A stretch of 64,000 nt of DNA, from positions 744,001 to 808,000 of the forward strand of contig OY771913.1 in assembly GCA_963674975.1 (NCBI GenBank), written 5' to 3'. Positions 25,859-34,037 of the stretch are shown here, one piece after another (positions within the stretch are counted from its first letter, which is position 1; every line of letters begins with the position of its first letter). The notes beneath the pieces were generated by a model, which was given only the letters and a program-made list of their open reading frames with translations, ran no database searches and had not been told where the DNA came from. The position numbers and the translations under genes were made by a program. This DNA comes from UBA4781 sp963674975. GTDB taxonomy: Bacteria > Chloroflexota > Anaerolineae > Anaerolineales > Anaerolineaceae.

Positions 25859-26221
25859 ATGCCCAAGAAAAAATTTATCCAGGAACTCCCTAAAAAGAAC
25901 ATCGAAGAAGGCATGCCCTCTCTGGCTGAAGGCATTCTGCGCATGAACCAGTTCATCAATGAATCGCAGCATGCCGGCAGGCGGGTGATCAAGATCATCC
26001 ACGGCTACGGATCCAGCGGTGTGGGGGGAAAGCTGCGCAATGGGCTGCGCAAAGAATTAGCCCAAAAGAAACGAAGCGGAAAGATCAAAGATTTCATCCC
26101 CGGAGAAGATTTCGGTGTCAATGAAAAGACATCCCTTTATCTCAATGATCACACCCAATTGAAAATCGATCCGGATTTCCAAAGAGAAAATCCGGGAGTG
26201 ACCATCATCCTCCTGCGCTAG
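25859..26221 (+). CDS. Smr-domain protein
   Basis: 120-aa stand-alone Smr (small MutS-related) domain. The signature HGYGSSGVGGKLRNGL lies at about residues 49-64. Related Smr domains have nuclease or nucleic-acid-binding activity, but the usual HGxGTG core is HGYGSSG here. The N-terminal LPKKNIEEGMPSLAEGILRM fits the first helix of the fold. The function of small stand-alone Smr proteins is not established. It is transcribed alone. Confidence 0.82.
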   Translation: MPKKKFIQELPKKNIEEGMPSLAEGILRMNQFINESQHAGRRVIKIIHGYGSSGVGGKLRNGLRKELAQKKRSGKIKDFIPGEDFGVNEKTSLYLNDHTQLKIDPDFQRENPGVTIILLR

Positions 26222-26361
26222 CAGTATCAAAAGATATTATTTTTAGTATTCTTTTCCCGGTAGTTTGTCGGCAGTCCCATTTTTTGAGACAGGATATAGT
26301 AGAAATACGCTTGATAGAGAAAGCGTTCGAAAAAAGTCAGGATCGTTCCCGCGGAGGGAAA

Positions 26362-26942
26362 ATGCGATCGAATATCTTCAAGCATTTCTTCTACCTGACG
26401 TGTTTCTTGTTAAGCATTGCAAGCTGTAACAGCAAAAAAGATGTCTCTCAAAGCTCATTGACAGCAGCCTCACCCACCGCCCTTTCCTTTGAAATCATCC
26501 ATCTAACCATCAGCGATTCCTTCATGGATACAGGACTTGAATTTGGAGATACCTATCTAACCCTCGATAAGGAATACGTAGTCTTCACGATCAATAATAC
26601 GCCCTTCATGATCAGCCGCAGCAGCCCCATTCATTTCGTATACTGGCCTGAAGAAGGAATGCCCACCAGCTTCTACTACCTGCCGGAATTCTCGCTGTTT
26701 CTGCAGCCTATCGATGATAGCGACCGGAAAAACTTGTTAACCAAGACCATCCCATTCACATTATCCAGAACGGGCTGCGCTTTCCTGTCAGCCTGCCGTA
26801 TGATTGGTGTGTACGCACGGAGCCCTACCAATATCAATTTCAAATTCCCGGTGCTCCCACCTATCTGTGGGGTGAGCATAAATGGGGAGAGATCGACTGT
26901 CCCGGAATCCCCACCGATCTCCTGCGAAGATCTGAGCTTTAA
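26362..26942 (+). pseudogene. Lipoprotein gene with a one-base frameshift
   Basis: Starts at ATG 26362 (RBS GGAGGG) with a lipoprotein signal peptide (FKHFFYLTCFLLSIASC). The first frame gives globular sequence to about base 26730 (FSLFLQPIDDSDR). The same protein then continues in another frame (LVNQDHPIHIIQNGL, later FPVSLPYDWCVRTEP) to a TAA at 26940, just before the convergent gene ends at 26956. Restoring one A to the A5 run at 26728-26732 joins the halves into a protein of about 193 aa. The unshifted frame runs on antisense into the neighbouring gene and is not believable as protein. I do not recognise the family. This could be a sequencing error, a recent mutation or slippage-based switching. 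Confidence 0.7.
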
Positions 26943-26955
26943 GAAAATTCTTTCA

Positions 26956-29900
26956 TCATTCGGCAGAAGAAAGAGGAATCCCTATCCATTCTTCAAAGAG
27001 CGGGGCAAGATTAGTCCGGGTGTACTGCTGCATGACCTGCAAAAAGCCCTCGCCGGTAGCCACTCCAAATTGATACTGCTGATAATAAGCACGCAGCCCG
27101 GCAAAGAAAGCCTCATCCCCCATTTGCGTGCGCAGTGTGTTCAAGAAAAGCGGTCCTTTTTCATAAACATAATTCGTGTAATAGCCCGTCCCGGAAAACT
27201 CTGCCAGCGAACTGCCTACCTTTAGTTTTCCACCCATATCAGCATCCGCCAGGGCTGCACTGCTTTGATATTCCTTCAAGTAATTTTGAAATACTTCCTC
27301 CCCCTCTGTTTCCTGCAGGTACAGCAGAGCGGAGTACTCCGCAAAAGATTCATCCAGCCAGGCTTCGTTGAAAATATCATTTCCCACCGTGCTGAACCAC
27401 CACTGGTGCGCAATTTCATGCGCCATCACTCTCTGCATTTTGGTCCCTTCACTGATGTTATAGCCAACATAGATCAATCCGGGGTATTCAACGCCGCTGG
27501 AACGAATAGCCTTCCAGGCAACTATATTCAAGGACGCAAAAGGATAATCGCCAAAAAGTCTTTCATATACCCTAAAGGCACTTTCTGCCGTATCCAAGAG
27601 AAATTCCACATTTTCTTCCGGGTTGGCAAGAACCAGATACAGAGTAGTATTCCCAACGACACGCTGGTATATCTCAAATTCCTGGCTGAGTGAGATGCTC
27701 ACATCGCGCATCAATCCAGTTTGATAGGAATAACGTACCTGACCGGATGGGAGTGTTTTCTGTGCGATCTGTTCTCCCGAAGCAGCAACCTGCCAATCAG
27801 GAGGGATGGTGATTGAATAATCATAGAGAGCGCTCTGGCTGTAAACTTTATCCGTAAAACCACTGCATACATCCTTACGCCAGCCATCCTGATCGTACAC
27901 CGCCAGTATAGGGAAGAAGGAACTCTCCGTCCAGACAGATTGCACATAATTAAAAACAGGATAACCCTGTAAAGTAAAAGACAGATCAATAGTCAGTGAT
28001 TGTCCATCTGCCAGCGGCTGCACCAGTTGGAGCACTGTCACGCTGTCGTGTTCGCTCAATACCACCTCCACCGGCTGTCCATCCACCTGTACATTACTCA
28101 ATTGAATACGATCAGAGTACATGTATCCTACCGTGGGATCGTTCTCCCACTCCTCGAAGCCAAATGGGATATTGGCATACAGGCGCAGGACGATTTCTTC
28201 CAACGATACACCGGTGGTGTTAGTATAGATGATGGTCTCCTGCCCTGTCATGCGCAGCAGTTCCGGATCAATCTGCAGATCCACGTGATAGTGCGGCACC
28301 TCCGCCTCCGAAATAGGAGTAGGTGTGGGAGCAGGTGTGATGGTGGCTGCTGGAGGAGTGCTGACTGAAGGTGTCTCCGAAGCAGTGGAAATATCAGGAG
28401 AAATGCTGGGGAAAAGAACACCCCGCAGCAGAAAAACCAGCGCCAGTAATCCGATCAAACCTAATCCTACATACAGCAGCGTGGAGCGCAGCAGATGGCT
28501 GCGCACTTTGCCCGCTTTCTCGCGCAGCACTTCCAGCGGCAGCAAGCTGGCACCTCGATAAGCCGGATAGAAGGAAGCCAGGTAGGCAAGAGCGACCGGC
28601 AGCAGCAAGCCGCCCAACAGGATCTGCAGCCAGGGTAAAGCGCCAGACGTGGTTCCCGGATAGGCAATACAGAAAAGAAGTACTCCCAGCAGCAGCCCTA
28701 CCAGCGCTCCCACCAGACAGATGCCCGCCTGTTCCCAACAAAACAGATTAGCAATATCCCGCCGGCGCCAGCCAAACGCGCTGAGCAGCCCGATCTCATC
28801 CTTGCGCTTGTTGACATTCACACGCGTGGAAAGGAGAATATTGATAATGGTCAGCAGGAGGGCACCCACTGCCATAAGCTGGTGATAAGGCTGAATGGAA
28901 GAATGGATCCAGCGTCCCAATAAAGTGCCATAGAGCTGCCCCTGCAGACTGCTCTGCACCAGGATAAGAAGCGTCAGCAGTCCGCTGGTCAGCAAAATGC
29001 TGAACAGGATGGTCAGGGAACGCGCCGGCTTGCGCAGGATGTTTTCCATGACGATGGCACGCAGGTGCGTCTTCTTGCCATGCGAAGGCTGCGGAATGGC
29101 TTCCCCTTTCTGCAGGTATTCCACCGGGGAAGCTCTGGAAATCTGCCAAGCGGGCAGCAAGGCGCTGAACATGAACGCCAGCAGTTCCAATGCCACGATC
29201 AACAGAAACTGCCCCACCACGATCTCCAATGACAGAATATGAATGATCAGCAGAGAAACCAGCGCTGCCAGTAAGATGCTGAATAAAGCCACCGGTAGAA
29301 CCTGCCCCAGCAGCCGTTTGACGATATCCCTGCGCCGCCAGCCCAGCGCGTTATACAGCGCTACCTCCGAAATTCTGCCCAGCATCAAGAACAGGTTGAG
29401 ATTGAAGAGCAGCAGCACTCCCGCGCCCAGCATGGCAGTGAACAGCAAGCCATCCGCCAGATTCATGCCGCTGCGAATGAGAGTATTGACGTTCTTCTTG
29501 ACCCAGTATTCTTCAACATAGCCCAATTCACCAACTCCCTCGTAACCGGGGATATGCACCAGTACCGGCTGCGGCGAAGAGCCGACCATCACATCTACAT
29601 GCAAGCCGGTTCGCTGGACGATCTCATTCGCCACTTCCTCGATGCGCGCCTGGGCATCTGCATTCATCTCACCAATACCCCCCACCCGCACACGGATGGC
29701 GGATATGAAATCATCCCCCATTCCACAATCCGCCTCTTTCAAACGATAACCTGATCCAGCCGTCTCATCAGCTACGGATTCATAGCAGGCATTTTCCAGA
29801 ATCTGCTGGGCTGAGGTGAGAGAAATAAGCAGATCGGGAGGGGAAATCAGATAGCCTTCATTGTTGAGAGTGGGAGTGAGGGTAACAGGATTTTCCAGGG

Positions 29901-31296
29901 CTTGCCCATTTTCATCATATTTCAACATTGCAGAAGGCGGCAAATAAGTTTCCAGCGGCACCTGGTTGAGGGAGAAACCAGCCAGGGCTGCAGCCGTATC
30001 GATCTCAAACTGTCCATTGCCCCTGCCATATGGATTGAAATTTAATAAATGAGAAGAGCGGGGCGAAAGCGAGCGGTAAGTTACCTCTGGTTCCATCTGC
30101 CACTGAATAATATTGCTCCAATCTTTTTGCTCATCAGATAAAAGATCATCCAGCCAGCTCGTCTCTTCCTGCGTAAACCCCCGCGGGATGGCTTCCAACA
30201 CTAATGTATCTTGGGGAAGAGAAGCTGGTAAATTTTCCATTTTGCGGTACTGCACTGCACTGGGAGCATACAGCAGCCCGGTTATAGAACTATTTTGTTG
30301 GTCGACATCCACCACTTCCTTATCTTTGACAAGCAACTGAATCGCATTCTTGTACCATTCACGCTGCACGGGCAGATCCACTTCATATACCGGTTCAAGC
30401 GGCATGCTTTCCACTGCCTCCTGATTGGGAATAGCGCTGAGCTGCTGGGCATAGTTTTCACGCTCATCCAGCTCGAAATCCGTCTTCTCCAATTGGATGG
30501 AAAGGACCTGCCGGATATAGTCGTGGATGTTGAACAACACCGGAACAAAAAGAAGCTCATGGTCAATGATCAAAGGCGGATCCTGCGGTAAATAACTCCC
30601 GGATACCAGCATGTCATCCAGATGCACTAGCTTGGCTTCCTGTTCAGGATCGACAGCAGCGATGAGCATGCGATCATGGGAACTTGGAAGGGGGACCAAG
30701 AATGCATCCATGATTGGGCTAGCTCCACTTATTGTGATCGACAAATGAAGACGCTGCAGTTCCTCCGCCCATCCTTCATACTTAGTTGAAGAAAGCCCAA
30801 GAATATCGGATGATTCAGGAGTATGCAGAGCATAGTAAGGCGTAAGGCTGGCTTCGGTTACATATTCTTCACCCGCTAAAATGCCAGCGCTGGCGCTCAC
30901 CCGGTAAATACCCGCGGGCAGGTCTTCTTGAATGGCTACTCCCATAGAGCCACGATTCATATAACCCAACATGGCAATCGGGGCAGCCACCTCCACATCA
31001 GAGATAGCTTTGATCTGCTCATATTGTTCCATGGTAATACCGCCTGCCGTGCCGTTCAGATGGTTGGCTTCCACCAAGCCATATTCTTTTTCGATCTCGG
31101 TCACATTCTCGGGTGCACGCACCAGGATATCATAGGTAGTGCGCTGGTAATCGGTGAGCATGCGATCGACCACCACCTGTTGGGTGGAAAGCGCCGAAAA
31201 GAAGATCACCAGCACCAGGCTGTTCAGCAACGCTGCCGGGAGAATGGCACGCCAGGTGCGGCTATCAAGAAAGGAGTGGGCATAGGACTTTTTCAT
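26956..31296 (-). CDS. FtsX/MacB-type ABC permease fused to an M1-type zinc metallopeptidase
   Basis: Very long fusion, 1446 aa. One N-terminal membrane helix (about residues 17-38) precedes a large extracytoplasmic domain (about 40-635). FtsX-type permease modules follow at about 635-760 and 820-960 (GWRRRDI occurs in both cytoplasmic loops), then another helix (about 968-992) and a Pro/Thr-rich linker. Residues about 1030-1446 form an M1 peptidase-like domain with HEIAH at 1293-1297 and Glu1316 in NEAWLDESFAEY (HExxH-x18-E). A Tyr in VYEKGPLFL (about 1378) is positioned as the catalytic Tyr. The GAMEN-like strand is SGVEYPG. The zinc site looks intact, so activity outside the membrane is likely. 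The gene ends a five-gene operon with a second permease, an ATPase and two propeller lipoproteins. Confidence 0.9.
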   Translation of the reverse strand: MKKSYAHSFLDSRTWRAILPAALLNSLVLVIFFSALSTQQVVVDRMLTDYQRTTYDILVRAPENVTEIEKEYGLVEANHLNGTAGGITMEQYEQIKAISDVEVAAPIAMLGYMNRGSMGVAIQEDLPAGIYRVSASAGILAGEEYVTEASLTPYYALHTPESSDILGLSSTKYEGWAEELQRLHLSITISGASPIMDAFLVPLPSSHDRMLIAAVDPEQEAKLVHLDDMLVSGSYLPQDPPLIIDHELLFVPVLFNIHDYIRQVLSIQLEKTDFELDERENYAQQLSAIPNQEAVESMPLEPVYEVDLPVQREWYKNAIQLLVKDKEVVDVDQQNSSITGLLYAPSAVQYRKMENLPASLPQDTLVLEAIPRGFTQEETSWLDDLLSDEQKDWSNIIQWQMEPEVTYRSLSPRSSHLLNFNPYGRGNGQFEIDTAAALAGFSLNQVPLETYLPPSAMLKYDENGQALENPVTLTPTLNNEGYLISPPDLLISLTSAQQILENACYESVADETAGSGYRLKEADCGMGDDFISAIRVRVGGIGEMNADAQARIEEVANEIVQRTGLHVDVMVGSSPQPVLVHIPGYEGVGELGYVEEYWVKKNVNTLIRSGMNLADGLLFTAMLGAGVLLLFNLNLFLMLGRISEVALYNALGWRRRDIVKRLLGQVLPVALFSILLAALVSLLIIHILSLEIVVGQFLLIVALELLAFMFSALLPAWQISRASPVEYLQKGEAIPQPSHGKKTHLRAIVMENILRKPARSLTILFSILLTSGLLTLLILVQSSLQGQLYGTLLGRWIHSSIQPYHQLMAVGALLLTIINILLSTRVNVNKRKDEIGLLSAFGWRRRDIANLFCWEQAGICLVGALVGLLLGVLLFCIAYPGTTSGALPWLQILLGGLLLPVALAYLASFYPAYRGASLLPLEVLREKAGKVRSHLLRSTLLYVGLGLIGLLALVFLLRGVLFPSISPDISTASETPSVSTPPAATITPAPTPTPISEAEVPHYHVDLQIDPELLRMTGQETIIYTNTTGVSLEEIVLRLYANIPFGFEEWENDPTVGYMYSDRIQLSNVQVDGQPVEVVLSEHDSVTVLQLVQPLADGQSLTIDLSFTLQGYPVFNYVQSVWTESSFFPILAVYDQDGWRKDVCSGFTDKVYSQSALYDYSITIPPDWQVAASGEQIAQKTLPSGQVRYSYQTGLMRDVSISLSQEFEIYQRVVGNTTLYLVLANPEENVEFLLDTAESAFRVYERLFGDYPFASLNIVAWKAIRSSGVEYPGLIYVGYNISEGTKMQRVMAHEIAHQWWFSTVGNDIFNEAWLDESFAEYSALLYLQETEGEEVFQNYLKEYQSSAALADADMGGKLKVGSSLAEFSGTGYYTNYVYEKGPLFLNTLRTQMGDEAFFAGLRAYYQQYQFGVATGEGFLQVMQQYTRTNLAPLFEEWIGIPLSSAE

Positions 31297-31299
31297 CGA

Positions 31300-32280
31300 T
31301 CAATCATCATCATCGAACTTATAAGCAGCATAGATCTTTGACCCTAAGAGTTTTCCCTCTTCATCATAGAAATAATGAGCAAAATAGAGGTTCCCCGCTC
31401 TATCTATGGAAACCTCACTGACATTATTAGAAATGATCTCCTGCGGTTCCCCCCACGCACCATCCTGCCAGATCGAGCGGAAAATTGCATAACCGGGATA
31501 ACCCATTCTGCTGGGAGAGGTGAACCATAATTCCGATCCATCTTCCGAGAGGAAAGGGTAATCTTCACTTTTAGTGCTATTGATAACATCTCCCAGATTC
31601 ACCGGCTCCGACCAGCTTTCTCCTACACGCCGGGTTTGCCAGAGATCCATCAGACCGAATCCCCCATAACGGAAAGCGGAGAAGATCATGGTATTTTGAT
31701 CCGCAGAGAGATGTGCTTCTCCCACATCGTAATCCATATTCAACTGCTCACCGGCATTCTGTCCATTCTGCCAGACTCCATCCACCCGGGACGCAGTATA
31801 AAGATCAACATCTCCATAATTTCCATCACGCCTGGAACAAAACCACAGCGTTTGTCCATTGATATAGACACAGCCATTCAAAGCATATTCATCCCCCAGA
31901 TCCAGCATTTCCGGTTCTGACCATACACCATCCACCTGTCCGGAATAATAAATTCCCGAAATACCGTCCAGAGCTTGCTTTGCTTCGGAAATGGAAATAT
32001 CAGGAGTATAGTAAAAATATAATTCATCCCCCGCCAGCGTGATGAAAGGTGCCAATTCATCTCCATCCATATCGATGGGAACCGGCAGCGGCTGAGGGGC
32101 TTCCCAATGCTCACTTTGTAAAACAGGGGGATTCTTATCCGTTTGAAGAGTGGTATCCGGCGAAGGAGATGAAAGCTGCTGTTCAGTTTGTCCTTCTTCT
32201 ATATTTTTTATACAGGCAGTACAAAAAAGAAGCAGTATCAGGCAGAGAATAATAAAAAATCGCGAAAATTTATATTGCAT
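31300..32280 (-). CDS. Beta-propeller (PD40/WD40-like) lipoprotein 1
   Basis: 326 aa with a lipoprotein signal peptide (SRFFIILCLILLLFCTAC) and a short linker. A repeated PD40-type domain follows, with motifs such as ITLAGDELYFYYTPD, SADQNTMIFSAFRYGG, and LSEDGSELWFTSPSR, the recurrent D-x-x-LWF/IYF strands of TolB-like propellers. It is a tandem paralogue of the next lipoprotein. Only three bases separate its stop from the permease-peptidase start. It probably sits on the outer face of the membrane and binds a ligand or partner of the transporter. Confidence 0.85.
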   Translation of the reverse strand: MQYKFSRFFIILCLILLLFCTACIKNIEEGQTEQQLSSPSPDTTLQTDKNPPVLQSEHWEAPQPLPVPIDMDGDELAPFITLAGDELYFYYTPDISISEAKQALDGISGIYYSGQVDGVWSEPEMLDLGDEYALNGCVYINGQTLWFCSRRDGNYGDVDLYTASRVDGVWQNGQNAGEQLNMDYDVGEAHLSADQNTMIFSAFRYGGFGLMDLWQTRRVGESWSEPVNLGDVINSTKSEDYPFLSEDGSELWFTSPSRMGYPGYAIFRSIWQDGAWGEPQEIISNNVSEVSIDRAGNLYFAHYFYDEEGKLLGSKIYAAYKFDDDD

Positions 32281-32365
32281 GCTTTACTACACTTTCTATA
32301 TTTCATTTCTATTACCCATAGAAAAAAAGGAATAGGTATACAGGGAACAGATTCTTCATATCAAG

Positions 32366-33346
32366 TTATTGAATTGCATCAGTCTCTTTATATGCCACAT
32401 AGATTTTGGATTCCAATAGTTCATCATTCTCATCATAGAGAAAATGGGTGAAATATAAATTTCCCTGTCGATCAATGGATACCTCACTGGTGTAATTTGA
32501 AATGATCTCCTGCGGTTCCCCCCACGCACCATTCTGCCAGGTAGAACGGAAAATGGCATAACCGGGATAACCCAGCCGGCTGAAAGAGGTGAACCATAAT
32601 TCCGATCCATCTTCTGAAAGATAGGGGAAAGTCTCCTCCTCCGTACTGTTGATAATATTCCCCAGGTTTTCAGGTTGTGACCAGCTTTCTCCTTTGCGGT
32701 GGATCTGCCAGAGATCCGCATAACCATAACTACCCGGGAGAAACGCAGAGAAGATCATGGTATTCTGGTTTGTTGAGAGATGGATTTCTTCTATATCAAG
32801 AATACGATTCAAAAACTCTCCTGCGTTTTGCCAGTTGCCCCAACTTCCATTCACAAAATTAGCAGTATAGTAGTCACCTCTTGGATTGTAATTTCCTTCA
32901 CGTAAGGAACAAAACCAGAGTATCTTTCCGTTAGTATAGACGCAGCCATTTAAAACATTATCCCCTCCCAACTCAAGCCTTTCAGGAGCAGACCATATAC
33001 CATTTACTTTTTTCGAATAATAAACACCCGAAACCCCATCTAAAGCCCGTTTTGCCTCAGAAATAGAAAAATCCGGGGTGAATAGAAAATACAGCTCATC
33101 TCCTGATAGTGTGATAAAGGGCTCTAATTCATTTCCTTCTTTATCAATAGGATCCGGTAGCGGCTGGGGAGTTCCCCAATCATTACTGTGAAGGATGATT
33201 GGATTCGTATCTGATTCCAAATTATCTTGCGATATAGGTGTTTGGGTAGCTAATTCTGCAACAGATACACCATTTCCCGCACATGCAGCACCGCACAACA
33301 GCAAAAACAAACTGCATACGGTATGAGTCCTGTAGGACATATTCAT
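32366..33346 (-). CDS. Beta-propeller (PD40/WD40-like) lipoprotein 2
   Basis: 326 aa, the same length as its tandem paralogue and alignable along most of it (WGTPQPLPDPID against WEAPQPLPVPID; ISEAKRALDGVSGVYYS against ISEAKQALDGISGIYYS). The signal peptide ends in a lipobox (LLLCGAAC). The two proteins differ most in the N-terminal linker and central blades. The gene follows the ATPase gene directly, so it is part of the same transcript. The duplication suggests two ligands or a heteromeric receptor. Confidence 0.85.
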   Translation of the reverse strand: MNMSYRTHTVCSLFLLLCGAACAGNGVSVAELATQTPISQDNLESDTNPIILHSNDWGTPQPLPDPIDKEGNELEPFITLSGDELYFLFTPDFSISEAKRALDGVSGVYYSKKVNGIWSAPERLELGGDNVLNGCVYTNGKILWFCSLREGNYNPRGDYYTANFVNGSWGNWQNAGEFLNRILDIEEIHLSTNQNTMIFSAFLPGSYGYADLWQIHRKGESWSQPENLGNIINSTEEETFPYLSEDGSELWFTSFSRLGYPGYAIFRSTWQNGAWGEPQEIISNYTSEVSIDRQGNLYFTHFLYDENDELLESKIYVAYKETDAIQ

Positions 33347-33354
33347 TCATCCAT

Positions 33355-34020
33355 CTATAATTTGTGGTTAAAAATCCGCACCACGCGTGTGCCAAAGCTT
33401 GCAAACGTTTCGTTATGCGTTACCATGACGACCGTCACCCCCTGCTTTTGATTGACCTCCCGCAGAATGCGCAGGATCTGTTCACCGATCTCCATATCCA
33501 GATTACCGGTGGGTTCATCCGCCAAGACCAGGCTGGGGGTATTGACCAGCGCCCGCGCGATTGCCACGCGCTGCTGCTCCCCGCCCGAAAGCTGGTAGGG
33601 ATATTTCTCACCTTTGCCATCCAGCCCCACCTGTGTCAGCAAGGCAGCGGCTCTTTCTGCCAGATCAAATTTCAACTGCTTCATATTGGGGAGCAGAGGC
33701 AGCATGACATTTTCCCGTGCGGAAAGCTGCGGGATCAAGTTATAGAACTGGAAAACGAAGCCGATGTGATTGCGGCGAAAATCCGCGATCTGGTTGGGAT
33801 GCAGAACGCCTGCGTCTACCCCATCATACAGAATCCTGCCGGCGCTGGGTTCATCCAGAGTACCCAGCAAATTCAAAAAGGTGGTCTTGCCCGCGCCGGA
33901 GGGTCCGGTGATCACCAGAAAATCCCCCGCAGCGATCTGGAGATTCACCTCATCCAGAACGGTGATCTCTTCTTCGCCGACCTGATATTTCTTTGAAATA
34001 TTTTCAACGTTTATCTGCAT
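33355..34020 (-). CDS. ABC transporter ATPase, MacB/LolD type
   Basis: 221 aa from ATG 34020. Walker A GPSGAGKT lies at about residues 40-47, the signature LSGGEQQRVAIARAL at about 140-154, Walker B SLVLADEPTGNLD at about 159-171, and the H-loop in VVMVTHNE. It matches ATPases that drive FtsX-like permeases (mechanotransmission rather than import). The start at 34020 is chosen because GGAGAGG lies just upstream and family members begin there. ATG 34041 (ATGA overlap with the permease stop) is an in-frame alternative. As the only ATPase of the operon it probably powers both permeases as a heterodimer. Confidence 0.93.
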   Translation of the reverse strand: MQINVENISKKYQVGEEEITVLDEVNLQIAAGDFLVITGPSGAGKTTFLNLLGTLDEPSAGRILYDGVDAGVLHPNQIADFRRNHIGFVFQFYNLIPQLSARENVMLPLLPNMKQLKFDLAERAAALLTQVGLDGKGEKYPYQLSGGEQQRVAIARALVNTPSLVLADEPTGNLDMEIGEQILRILREVNQKQGVTVVMVTHNETFASFGTRVVRIFNHKL

Positions 34021-34037
34021 GGCTCCATCCTCTCCAT

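Noticed and set aside
26943..27225. Continuation of the lipoprotein reading frame past the shift
   Set aside because: It runs antisense to the end of the permease-peptidase gene. The translation is unlike protein, and the true continuation is in another frame that stops at 26940.
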